This document shows, piece after piece, positions 26,274-34,753 of a stretch of DNA of 34,989 bases (positions within the stretch are counted from its first letter, which is position 1; the number at the start of each line of letters is the position of its first letter). The stretch is from positions 1-34,989 of the forward strand of contig NZ_CAJATU010000119.1 in NCBI RefSeq assembly GCF_903944925.1, in the 5' to 3' direction. The notes under the pieces are model-generated. The model had not been told where the DNA came from. It did not search any database and saw only the letters and a program-made list of their open reading frames with translations. A program made the position numbers and the translations under genes. The stretch comes from an uncultured Rhodopila sp. GTDB lineage: Bacteria; Pseudomonadota; Alphaproteobacteria; Acetobacterales; Acetobacteraceae.

Positions 26274-26494
26274 TCCGCCTTCCCATCTGCCTTCGCGTCA
26301 GCCCCGGCGTCCGTTCACGTCAACCGAGGGTAAGCCGAGCCCACCTTAAATTAGGGCTGGGATATTCCAATGGCGGAGTGAAGACCACGAAGGCTGCCCG
26401 GGCGGCTTTACAATTCCACCGGGGAGGCCGTGGACTTTCCCTGGTAGGGATGGCATCAGTTCACTGGACCTTGAACAAGGGACGACCCCAACAC
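26274..26494 (+). promoter_or_regulatory. Leader region upstream of the plus-strand operon
   Basis: About 220 bases between the divergent operons. An open frame runs through from a GTG at 26255, but its translation is basic and unlike a domain, so I treat it as leader. A short dyad, GTTCA-8 bases-TGAAC, sits at 26459-26476 and overlaps the AAGGGA before the ATG at 26495. It could be an operator, but five-base arms are weak evidence. No clear promoter for the plus strand was found. Confidence 0.3.
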
Positions 26495-28618
26495 ATGAGT
26501 GCGTCGGTTGCCAATCCGTTCGACGACCCCCGCGCGCCGCAGACGACGGATCCCATCGCGAAATTCCAATCGGACGTTGAAGCAAGGCGGGTGAGCGGCT
26601 CCGCTGCCGCAACAGTGCTTGGATGGTCTCTCTACCTGTTCGTGATGTTCGATGCAGTCATGAATGCCTGCGGCGCCGGTTCCATTTCCATGCTGGTCTG
26701 CGGGATGATCATCTCGCGGCAAGGCGCCCGTGGTCCCGGGATGACCGGCACGGCCATCATCCTGTCGATTATGCAGCTCCTGGTTCTGGCAGCCGCCGCC
26801 TATTGCCTCGCCGAATCGCCCTGGCGGCGCTGGCTTCGGACGGCCCTCCGCGACACACAGCCCGGCATGCCCCTGCTTCGGATGTTTCTGGATATCAGGG
26901 CTGGCGAGGCGCCGAGCATCAGCGGCGGCGACCTGCTGGCCATGCTCCGGGACTTCGTGCTCTTTGGGTTGGGCGTCATCATCCTAGGGTCGGTCGCGAC
27001 TTCGGACTCTGTGTCCAGTGGCGTTGGCGGCTTTATTATCATCATCGCATCAGTGGTTCTGAGCTACGGTTTTGCCAAAATAACTGTCGCGGTAGTGGGC
27101 AGGGCGCGGGGCGATACCGCCAGCGCGATAGGACTTCTGGCCGGATGCGCCGTGCCGCTGCTGGCCAGCGCCTACGCCGGTTCGAGTGCCCTCGTGCTTC
27201 ATACCACCTCGGGTGGCCTCGCGGAGTTCTCCTACTATCAATTCGGCGTCTTCGCCATCTGTATAGTCGGCGTATGGCTGATGGAACTGGGATCCGTCGA
27301 TGACAGTGAACTCATCCCGCTATCGTTGGCAGGCGGACGGACCGGTATCTTTCGAGATCTCCCGGACATGACTGCGGGGGCATTCAAGCCGTTCCTATTC
27401 CAAGTAAGAGCAAGTGGAGAGAAATTAGTATTGCTGTCTCGTCCGATCGCGGGCGCAACCAGCTACCAGGTCCACAGTACGCTTGACCGGCACGATCCAT
27501 TCACTGCGCAATGGTCGCTTTTGAACCTTTCAGAGCTAGATCGATCCATTAAGGATTTGAGCATAACGGGCCAGGGACACACCAGGTATCTCGAGGCGAC
27601 GATAAAATTCCAGTTGGAAACCGCAGCGCCCGAGCAATACATTCGGGAACTCCGGGACAAGAAGATATATTTGCCGATCGACGATCTCGTGAAGGCTCAG
27701 AGCCAGATGTTCTCAGCCGACAACGTGACCAGGCAGATGAGCAGGCTGCTTGACGCCGTGATAAGCGATCACCTCGACCAACTGCTGCAGACGGAACCGT
27801 TCGGGATTTGTTCCCTGACCAGCATGACCAAAATCCGATCCGTAATGCAACAGCAAGTATCGGAGCTCAAACAAGCCTTGGATCTTCAAGTTGCGGTTTT
27901 CCAGGCGATGGCAGCAACCGGCTTGCGTCTTGATCGCGCCGACGAAGTTCGTGATCATCTGGTCCGCGCGCTGAGGGACGTCGCGCCGATGATGGGTGCG
28001 GTGCGTGCCGCCTATTCGAATGCATCCGGCCTTGACCAAGGTATAGGCGCCGCGCGAAACGCGTTGCAAACGCAACTTGAGGTACGGGTAAACGATGCCA
28101 TGCGGCTCCTTTCATCAAGCGCCGCCCGTTCGGGGGACGCGAATTTCATGAGCATCCGGCTCACAGACCTGATCGAGGTTACGGTTCAATCTGTCAAGGT
28201 CGATTTGACGGCGGACGCGAGGCTGCTGCACGAAGAGATCACTTCCTTGTACAAGGACGCTGATTCGTATTGGTCACAGGCGTCGGCCCAGTTGGGCGTG
28301 ATCGCAAAAGAGCACGGCGATGTGGTTCGGAAGCAATTTGAGATCTTCTTCGATCCACGGACACCCGGCCATATCCGGAACTGGGGACTTGGTCAGTTGG
28401 CGGGTGCCAGCGATCCGGTTCGTTCTCCGGAACAACAGCCTCCTCCGGCGATCCAGACAACACAAAATTCCGAATCTGGTATCGGTTCAAACCAAAGCGA
28501 ATCGGGTGCGGCGGGACGGCCCGGCCCCGCGGCTGCGTCGGCGTTCCAAAGCGATAGCGCGGCTTCGCCCTCCCGGCAGGGATCTCCCGCTTCGACGCAG
28601 GGGCCGTTTCCCGACTGA
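26495..28618 (+). CDS. Polytopic membrane protein with SPFH-like cytoplasmic part (about 707 aa)
   Basis: Residues about 37-265 hold some six or seven hydrophobic helices (for example LSIMQLLVLAAAAYCLA and GFIIIIASVVLSYGFA). The cytoplasmic part (about 290-635) begins with a strand-rich stretch, LVLLSRPIAGATSYQVHSTL, followed by YLEATIKFQLETAAPEQYI and a series of amphipathic helices ending in QAMAATGLRLDRADEVRDHL. The order resembles an SPFH/band-7 domain (beta part, then a helix that precedes 'G-hydrophobic-x-hydrophobic'). That is only a resemblance. The last 70 residues are low-complexity, rich in Ser, Gln, Pro and Ala. I preferred the ATG at 26495 (MSASVANPFDD); upstream in-frame starts at 26450 and 26255 would add a basic stretch without sense. 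It leads the plus-strand operon, 29 bases before the ATPase gene. An SPFH scaffold for the complex would fit, but this is inference. Confidence 0.75.
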   Translation: MSASVANPFDDPRAPQTTDPIAKFQSDVEARRVSGSAAATVLGWSLYLFVMFDAVMNACGAGSISMLVCGMIISRQGARGPGMTGTAIILSIMQLLVLAAAAYCLAESPWRRWLRTALRDTQPGMPLLRMFLDIRAGEAPSISGGDLLAMLRDFVLFGLGVIILGSVATSDSVSSGVGGFIIIIASVVLSYGFAKITVAVVGRARGDTASAIGLLAGCAVPLLASAYAGSSALVLHTTSGGLAEFSYYQFGVFAICIVGVWLMELGSVDDSELIPLSLAGGRTGIFRDLPDMTAGAFKPFLFQVRASGEKLVLLSRPIAGATSYQVHSTLDRHDPFTAQWSLLNLSELDRSIKDLSITGQGHTRYLEATIKFQLETAAPEQYIRELRDKKIYLPIDDLVKAQSQMFSADNVTRQMSRLLDAVISDHLDQLLQTEPFGICSLTSMTKIRSVMQQQVSELKQALDLQVAVFQAMAATGLRLDRADEVRDHLVRALRDVAPMMGAVRAAYSNASGLDQGIGAARNALQTQLEVRVNDAMRLLSSSAARSGDANFMSIRLTDLIEVTVQSVKVDLTADARLLHEEITSLYKDADSYWSQASAQLGVIAKEHGDVVRKQFEIFFDPRTPGHIRNWGLGQLAGASDPVRSPEQQPPPAIQTTQNSESGIGSNQSESGAAGRPGPAAASAFQSDSAASPSRQGSPASTQGPFPD

Positions 28619-28647
28619 TCACAAAAATAGCCAATGAGGGCCGGTAC

Positions 28648-31353
28648 GTGACAGGCAGCGCGGTCTCTTTTGAGGCATCCTTCATACCTCGATTCGAGGG
28701 TGATAATCATTCCCGACACGAGATCGAAACACAGTGTGCACAGAGAACGCTGTGGAGCGCGATCCAGGAACTGCTCTCCGACGCTATCGATTGCGCCGCA
28801 GCCGCCGGAACCGATCCCGCTGACCGCGGCCCGGTCGTCGAGGTACGTCTCATTGCCGAACCCGACGATCGCCGCAATCGTCTCGTGCTCGTTGTCAGGA
28901 ATGTATCGCCGGCCGATGACAAACTCCAAAGTCTGATACGCGTGTTGCCACCGGACTACGGATGGCGGCCGATCCCGGCGTCGGCGCATGAGTTGGAGAG
29001 TGCATCCGAATGGCCGATGCGCGAATGGCATGTAGCCAGGATCGAACGGCGTTTGAATTTTGTCGATCTGCCATGGCGCCTTCTCGACACGCTCGATACG
29101 TCCGGGGTACAGACGTTGAGCCGGACCGCCGCACCCGATGTTCCCTGGACCCCTTCGAATTCGCAGGAGCGGCAGCTTATCACGCGGCCGTTGACAAGCG
29201 GTGAGCTTGAAATGGAGCGCTATTGCCTGCCAGTCAGCGGCGCGCTCGAGATTGACAGTAGAAGTCTGCGCGTCCTGTTTCACGAACTACGGGCGCAGGC
29301 CCCTTGTATTGTCAGCATCTCGCTTGCGGCCGTCGATGCCGCCCGGCTTGACAGCTACCGCCGGATTGCCGTGTGCTGGGCCCAGAATCTGAAGCCGTTC
29401 GGCTCTGAGATCGCGAACGCCGGCTTTGCCAATGACGCGGCGCTTCGTGCGCAATACGACCGCTTTCTCCTGCCCGATCGATTTCTGTGCGTGCTCACGA
29501 TGCAGGTGGCGTGTTCGTCCGCCGTCGGAGCCCGCTCTGTGGCGTTGCAACTGACCGCCAGGCTGGGCGGCCTCAGGTCGTTCGCCATCCGAACTCCGGT
29601 AACGGCGTCATTGAGCGTGTTAGGTGACCCGTGGAGTGACGTGCCTCATACCACACGATGGTCTGCGGAGAGGTGGAGCCGCCGGCGCGAACGGCTGCGG
29701 CGGGAGGCTGCGCGCGAAGGGATCGTCACAACCGGTCTGGAGCCTGTATTTGAAGATTTCCTGATCGAGCTTCCTCATCTTTACACGATCGATGAAGCGA
29801 TGGCGGTGGCCGGTTTTCCCGTCGCCGACGAGGATGGTTTGCCAGGCATGGACACTCGGCTGATTGCACCTTTCTCGGAACCCTCCGGGACGGGATCGTT
29901 TCCCGCTACTGACGCCGCTGGCCTGTGGTCATCGCCGCCCGCCGACAGGATCAGGATCGGCATTGCCCCCAACCGGGCGGCGGCCACCCCCGGCAGCGCG
30001 GACACGAACCGATCCACGGGTGATTGGCATACGATATCCCCGAGGGATCTCACCAAACATGCCTTCGTGGTTGGAAGCACGGGGTCGGGCAAAACCGTCA
30101 CAACACTTTTTCTCGTCAGGGAACTGGCACGTCTGTCCATCCCATTTTTGATCATCGAACCTGTTAAAACCGAATATTTCGATCGCCTTAAGAAGATTCC
30201 CGGCCTGAACCTGACGCGCCACCGGTTTGAGGGCACCAACGAGGGAATGCCTGATCCGAACTTCCTGGCGTTCGATCCGATGCGCCTTCAGTCGGGTGTG
30301 TCGGTTGCCAGGCACGCATCCTATCTCAAGTCTTGTTTCGAGGCAGCATTTCCGGTTGACCCGGCAACCGCCCAGGTTTTGGAGTCAGGCATCCGCCGAT
30401 ACTATAGGGATGGTTGCAGATTGTCGATTTTCTCACGCGGTGGGCGGGCTGCGCACCGATGGGGACCGGAGCACCTGAAAAAAGGCGATGCACGGAGTCC
30501 GCCGCGCTCTGTCGTTCACCCGTCGCTGGAAGGATTTCGATCATTTTTTCTCAACGCCTTCTTGCCCACAGTTGTGCAAGTTGGCAAGGACCAACCAAAG
30601 CTCGCGGAGCACTACGAAACACTTCGTCAGTGGTTCGAGCGGCGCTTCGAGGCGCTGATGAGCGGCCTGGTGGGTATTGCCGCCCAAAAGGCAAAGGCCG
30701 CATTCAGACAGGACCCGGAGAGATACAATCCGTTCTCAGAATTGCTTTCCGGCCGCTGTATTCTTGAGCTTGATGGAATACCTGACGAAGAACAGAAGGC
30801 CTTGATGATGGCGTTCATCATGACATTCCTGTTCGAGAAGCGGCAGGCGGACGACCTGCAGGCCCGGGAGCGCGGCGAAAATCCCGTCGATGATCTGAAG
30901 CATGTGCTGATTGTCGAAGAGGCTCATCGCGTTTTGGCGAACCCTTCGCATGGTGGACGCGGCGAACTTGCCGGCGCCGGTGCGCAAGCCAAGTCGGTAT
31001 CTCTTTTCGTAGACATGCTGGCCGAGATCAGAGCGTTTGGGCAGGGACTTATCATCGTTGAGCAAATCCCTACCAAAATCGTTCCTGAAGCGCTAAAGAA
31101 CACCAATCTCAAGATCATGCTGCGCCTGACGGCAGCCGACGACCGGGAGTTCCTCGGCACGGCGATGAACTTTTCAGAGGATCAGAAACGGTTTGTAACA
31201 TCTCTCCGGGCTGAGGCAGGCCGGGGCGTCGGAATGGTTGTCTTTGAGCAACAGATAGACCAGCCAAGACTACTGTCGCTTCCGCTGCCGATCGCCGATG
31301 ATGTACCAATACATGAAGCGCTTTTCGAGCCACCGGTCCACAGGAGGAACTGA
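28648..31353 (+). CDS. HerA/FtsK-type P-loop ATPase (901 aa)
   Basis: The C-terminal half is a RecA-like motor: Walker A FVVGSTGSGKTVTTLFL (GSTGSGKT at 476-483), then PFLIIEPVKTEYF, Walker B HVLIVEEAHRVLA (Glu757, Glu758), and a sensor/arginine region with GLIIVEQIPTKIVPEALKNT. This order is typical of HerA and DUF87 ATPases, which form hexamers and move DNA or protein. The N-terminal 450 residues are a separate region I do not recognise; no clear HAS-barrel is seen. The usual HerA partner NurA is absent from this window, and so is any Sir2-type partner. The GTG start at 28648 has GAGGG eight bases upstream. The stop shares a base with the start of the next gene. In this setting it may act on proteins or on the membrane complex instead of DNA ends, which is inference. 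Confidence 0.88.
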   Translation: MTGSAVSFEASFIPRFEGDNHSRHEIETQCAQRTLWSAIQELLSDAIDCAAAAGTDPADRGPVVEVRLIAEPDDRRNRLVLVVRNVSPADDKLQSLIRVLPPDYGWRPIPASAHELESASEWPMREWHVARIERRLNFVDLPWRLLDTLDTSGVQTLSRTAAPDVPWTPSNSQERQLITRPLTSGELEMERYCLPVSGALEIDSRSLRVLFHELRAQAPCIVSISLAAVDAARLDSYRRIAVCWAQNLKPFGSEIANAGFANDAALRAQYDRFLLPDRFLCVLTMQVACSSAVGARSVALQLTARLGGLRSFAIRTPVTASLSVLGDPWSDVPHTTRWSAERWSRRRERLRREAAREGIVTTGLEPVFEDFLIELPHLYTIDEAMAVAGFPVADEDGLPGMDTRLIAPFSEPSGTGSFPATDAAGLWSSPPADRIRIGIAPNRAAATPGSADTNRSTGDWHTISPRDLTKHAFVVGSTGSGKTVTTLFLVRELARLSIPFLIIEPVKTEYFDRLKKIPGLNLTRHRFEGTNEGMPDPNFLAFDPMRLQSGVSVARHASYLKSCFEAAFPVDPATAQVLESGIRRYYRDGCRLSIFSRGGRAAHRWGPEHLKKGDARSPPRSVVHPSLEGFRSFFLNAFLPTVVQVGKDQPKLAEHYETLRQWFERRFEALMSGLVGIAAQKAKAAFRQDPERYNPFSELLSGRCILELDGIPDEEQKALMMAFIMTFLFEKRQADDLQARERGENPVDDLKHVLIVEEAHRVLANPSHGGRGELAGAGAQAKSVSLFVDMLAEIRAFGQGLIIVEQIPTKIVPEALKNTNLKIMLRLTAADDREFLGTAMNFSEDQKRFVTSLRAEAGRGVGMVVFEQQIDQPRLLSLPLPIADDVPIHEALFEPPVHRRN

Positions 31354-33236
31354 TGCCGTCAGATATGGGCGGGGCTATCTTTCCGAGTAGTTTCACCGAC
31401 GGAGTGCCGCAGGAAAGCATCGATTCGGCTGGCGAAACCGGCGATTCGATGACGGAGTTCACCAGCGGTGACACCGTCGGGTGGACTGATGCCGATCGAG
31501 TATCGGCCGAAGCCGGGAACAACCCAAATGACAGCCAAAGCGATATCTGCTGGAGCGAGGAAGGCGGAGACGATATCTGGTTTGAGTCGGATGAGGCGCT
31601 GGAGTCGGCTGATACCGAAGGGTCGGGAGACTCAAGCGGGGGCGAAGACTCTTCCGGCGGGTCATCTGCCGCAGCACCGGAGGAGGGGTGGTTCGATGGC
31701 ACGCCTGCCGCCGAAACAGCGGCCATCGAGATGCAGGCCGAGTCAGCGCTGGCGGAAACCCCGCCGGCGGAGCCGGATGGCTGGTTTATCGACCCGGAAT
31801 CGGCAGACTCGCTGCCGGATCTACAATACGTCGAGCAAGCCCCCGAAACCGCCGCCGGGGTTGATGCCGGCGAACGCGATTGGTTTGGCGACACGGATCC
31901 TGTCGAGACGATATCGGGACAAAACCCCGCCGATGCAACCATGCCAGTGCAAGGCGACGACCCGGGATTCCGCTCCGCCGGTGACGCTGAGGCGGGTCCG
32001 GGCGCCGACGACCATGTGGCCGACGGCTTCGCGTCGACGGCGGCAGAAGTGTCGAGACCCGATATACCTGTCGAGACCGACTTCTTTGCGGAGGCCCACG
32101 GCTCCGGCTCGTCAGATTTCATCTCCGACGCAGTCCCTCCGGCAGCCTCCGACCCGCCGCTCGAACCCTCGCCTGGCAGTCTACCCGGCGGACCGCCTGA
32201 CCAGTTTTCACCCGAGCCTGCCGATGACCCGGGTTTTCGCGCGGCGGCTGATGGCGCAACCGATGGGATCGCCGGCCAGGCCGATGCGAGTAGTTTTGCC
32301 TCCGTGGCTGATGAAGTGACAAAGCCGGCATTGGAAGCGGATTCTGAGCATGATAAGAGTGGCGACAGCCAGGGCGACCAGGCCCTTGCAGAGGATGGTC
32401 CGCAGCGTCCGCAGTTTACACACAACATCCGTCCCGAGATCGTGCCCGGCATTGGAGGTAGTGAAATACGAACCAGCGTTTACAATTCGTCCTTCGAGCC
32501 TTCCTCGGAAGTAGCACATGAAACGACGAGCGGTCTTCCTGCGGGGGATGGTCCGCCTGCGGATCTTTCCGGTGATGGAGCGCAAAGTCCGACCGAGCAG
32601 TCGAGCTTCCGGGCGGCGGCCGACCAGGCAACGCAATCGACCGCCGATGATACAAGCTCTAACGGGAGCGTTACGGGGACCATCGCCGGGACGGCGCCGG
32701 AATTGTTGCCTGCGGGACCGGAGGCTGGCGCTACCCCGGCGGATCGGCCGGGCGGGGACAGTAATCCGAGTGATAGCGGGACCTATGAGGCACGTCATCC
32801 GGACTACACGCTCGGAAGTTACTCGGTGGAAGGCCATTACGTCCCGGATCCGGTTACCGGCGATATGGAGCAGCAAGAGCGAACTCCGTTAGCCGCAGCG
32901 ACCAGATCTGAAGTCCAGATCGGAACGCTGGATGAAGCAGATCGAGGGATCCGGAATAATGATGCACTCCAAGCTGTGACCGAGCACAATGAGGTTGCCA
33001 AGCGACTGGAAGAGGAAGTTACGCAGGCCGGCGACCTGGTCAAGGATGGACAGGACTTGCAAAAGGATACCGAAGAGTACGTTGCGAGTATAGGCCATAA
33101 TCCTCTGCCAAAGCACCCCGACCATATACCGGTAGGTGCGGAGACAAGCGGCGTACTCGGGGGCGCCCTACTCAGTGTTGCTGCACTGGATGCGGCTCGG
33201 CGGGCACTTAATCCAAAGTCGAAGGACGATGATTAG
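31353..33236 (+). CDS. Acidic, repeat-rich protein of unknown function (627 aa)
   Basis: Very rich in Asp, Glu, Gly, Ser, Ala and Pro, with few Lys, so strongly acidic and probably largely disordered up to about residue 480. Five aromatic pairs in acidic surroundings recur: IWF (75-77), GWF (112-114), GWF (143-145), DWF (176-178) and DFF (243-245), at steps of 37, 31, 33 and 67, so a period near 33 residues. A longer repeat, DDPGFRxAxD...FASxAxEVxxP, occurs twice with exactly 35 residues each (202-236, 291-325); a partial third copy SSFRAAADQAT lies near 417-428. The C-terminus has a coiled-coil-like helix (about 530-580) and a short hydrophobic stretch (600-613). A strong ribosome site (AGGAGG) precedes the ATG, which overlaps the ATPase stop (TGATG). 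It may be a multivalent docking protein or a substrate of the ATPase (inference). Confidence 0.75.
   Translation: MPSDMGGAIFPSSFTDGVPQESIDSAGETGDSMTEFTSGDTVGWTDADRVSAEAGNNPNDSQSDICWSEEGGDDIWFESDEALESADTEGSGDSSGGEDSSGGSSAAAPEEGWFDGTPAAETAAIEMQAESALAETPPAEPDGWFIDPESADSLPDLQYVEQAPETAAGVDAGERDWFGDTDPVETISGQNPADATMPVQGDDPGFRSAGDAEAGPGADDHVADGFASTAAEVSRPDIPVETDFFAEAHGSGSSDFISDAVPPAASDPPLEPSPGSLPGGPPDQFSPEPADDPGFRAAADGATDGIAGQADASSFASVADEVTKPALEADSEHDKSGDSQGDQALAEDGPQRPQFTHNIRPEIVPGIGGSEIRTSVYNSSFEPSSEVAHETTSGLPAGDGPPADLSGDGAQSPTEQSSFRAAADQATQSTADDTSSNGSVTGTIAGTAPELLPAGPEAGATPADRPGGDSNPSDSGTYEARHPDYTLGSYSVEGHYVPDPVTGDMEQQERTPLAAATRSEVQIGTLDEADRGIRNNDALQAVTEHNEVAKRLEEEVTQAGDLVKDGQDLQKDTEEYVASIGHNPLPKHPDHIPVGAETSGVLGGALLSVAALDAARRALNPKSKDDD
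31956..32060 (+). repeat. First copy of the 35-residue coding repeat
   Basis: Encodes DDPGFRSAGDAEAG...FASTAAEVSRP within the acidic protein. It aligns with the second copy without gaps. Confidence 0.7.
32223..32327 (+). repeat. Second copy of the 35-residue coding repeat
   Basis: Encodes DDPGFRAAADGATDG...FASVADEVTKP, the same length as the first copy and 89 residues further on (start to start). Confidence 0.7.
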
Positions 33237-33253
33237 CCATCCAGCCATCTGGC

Positions 33254-33300
33254 CGTCGAAGCGCCAAGCCCGGACCGTTACGCGTAGTCACGCTTCGACG
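33254..33300. terminator. Perfect 10-bp inverted repeat after the plus-strand operon
   Basis: CGTCGAAGCG at 33254-33263 and its exact complement CGCTTCGACG at 33291-33300, with a 27-base loop. It starts 18 bases after the stop of the acidic protein. There is no T-run on either side, so it could be a stabilising 3' hairpin, a Rho-assisted end or a protein-binding dyad. Confidence 0.4.
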
Positions 33301-33384
33301 AACCAGATGCTGCGTTTCGGTCAGGGCTGGCCTTGGCCCGCATTCCTCATACTATCGAGTAGCCTACTGGTATAATGGTATGCA

Positions 33385-33850
33385 GGAGCACCCGGCGATC
33401 TTCCTGGAGTGTCTCCGCATACGACGCGAAGGTCTTGCGCGCCGGAAAGACATGTATGCTCAAGTGATAGACCAGCGGCGACATCTCGGGGATATGGACC
33501 CCTCCCTCGTCCCCCTCGGCCAGCTCGAAATTTTTCGCGTCGCACTTCCAGCCTTCCAGCCTTCCAGCAGGCGGGCAAGGCGTTTCTCCACCGCGTAGCG
33601 CACCTTGGGCTGATCAATATCGGCAAACGCCTCGGCGAGATCGATGCGCCGATTCGAGGCAACCACCGGTGGCAGAGCAACCAATTCGGCCATGTGCTCG
33701 CTGTACGACTCGGCGACCGTATATGCGAGCTTGCGGGCGGCCTTTCCGAATACTGGGCGACGCGACCGGACCCCATGGCGCTGGTGGCCAGCCGCTTGAG
33801 GTCCCATTCGAACGGTACCGGCAAAGTTTCGTGAAAGGCATGATTTGCGC
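33385..33850 (-). pseudogene. Broken DUF2252-like gene fragment
   Basis: Three minus-strand frames must be joined to follow one protein. The first piece has FHETLPVPFEWDLKRLATS (about 33788-33836), a hallmark of DUF2252 proteins. The second has LAYTVAESYSEHMAEL followed by VRYAVEKRLARLLEGW (about 33550-33735). The third has DEGGVHIPEMSPLVYHL (about 33470-33530). At least two frameshifts separate them, and both ends of the gene are missing. It therefore cannot make a normal product. DUF2252 function is not firmly known. It is unrelated to the machinery next to it and looks like island debris. Confidence 0.55.
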
Positions 33851-34129
33851 TCGAGACGCGTGCGCCCTTCTGGTGAATTCGCCGGCCCGCGCATCTGGGG
33901 ACGAAAGCCGGGTGTAGCGCGACAATCTCACGCATCGCCTCACTCAGGAATGCTCCCGAAGCTATCGGGCGTTGCCTCACGAAGATGCTCCCATCACTGC
34001 GCTGCTTTGTCAATTTGCGCCAAGTATAAATTCCCGTTCTTGGCCTCTCATGCAACGGAACCATCATGTTTCTTTGTCCGGCTGAAAGAGGCCGTTTCTC
34101 CGTCCCGGCCTGACACCCAAGGCGCCCGC
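33851..34129. other. Non-coding stretch between two pseudogenes
   Basis: About 280 bases with no gene I can support. Open frames on the minus strand run through, but their translations do not resemble a known family. It may hold the unrecognised rest of either pseudogene. Confidence 0.4.
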
Positions 34130-34720
34130 CGCACCGAGCCAGTATCGGCGAACTTAGCGAAGACGTTACGGATAGCTGTGACAACTGCCTTGTCTGGATG
34201 AAGCCGAATCTCGCCATCATCATCGCCCCACACGAAGCCGACCGGCAGGCCGCGCCTGAGTTCGCCTCGGGCAGCCTTGTTACGTATGCCACCATCGAGG
34301 CGTGCCCGCAGGATATGCAGCTCTGCCTCGCTCACGGTTCCCTTCGTGCCCAGCAACAGCCTGTCGTTAAGTGATCCGGATGATAAATGCCGTCTGAATC
34401 GCCGATGAGAGTGTCGCTGATGCCTGCAAGATCGATGAGGCGGTGCCAGTCGGCGTTGTTACGGGCGAGGCGCGATACTTCGAGTGCGAGTACGAGACCG
34501 ACACGGCCGAGGGCGACTTCGGCGATGAGGCGGGCAAACCCTGATCGAACGACCGTATCGGATCCGGAAAGGCCGAGGTCTTCGTCGATGACGACGATCC
34601 GCTCGTCGGGCCAACCAAGTTCGCGGGCCTTGACTGCCAGAGCATGTTCCGTCGATTCGTGCACGGGCCGGAGCAAATCGCCACTCGAGGCCGTGAATTC
34701 GCCACCCCCTGGCTGGTAGA
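34130..34720 (-). pseudogene. Frameshifted and truncated serine recombinase
   Basis: The first piece (from about 34720 to 34375) reads HESTEHALAVKARELGWPDERIVVIDEDLGLSG and LVLALEVSRLARNNADWHRL, the resolvase catalytic domain of large serine recombinases. The expected YVRxS motif with the catalytic serine is not intact upstream. At about 34370 the frame shifts by one base and continues LLGTKGTVSEAELHILRARL, then GIRNKAARGELRRGLPVGFVWG. The similarity breaks off again after FADTGSVRR near 34135. The C-terminal DNA-binding half is missing, so it is not functional. Large serine recombinases integrate or excise islands, so this may be a relic of the element that brought the region here. Confidence 0.75.
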
Positions 34721-34753
34721 TCGGCCGGGCCGCGGGGCGGGAGGAACCGTCGC

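Noticed and set aside
26255..26494. Upstream extension of the polytopic membrane protein from a GTG at 26255
   Set aside because: The added 80 residues are basic and low in structure, and no ribosome site is seen. The frame also overlaps the proposed transcription start region of the opposite operon.
28648..31353. Reading the locus as a conjugation or type IV secretion system because of the VirB4/HerA-like ATPase
   Set aside because: No relaxase, pilin, VirB8/9/10-type protein or coupling protein is seen near it; the neighbours are vWA and cytoskeletal-fold proteins.
33321..34295. Minus-strand open frame of 324 codons
   Set aside because: It is a chance frame that passes through pieces of two pseudogenes. 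Only a short part matches DUF2252, and the rest of that family's signal lies in other frames.
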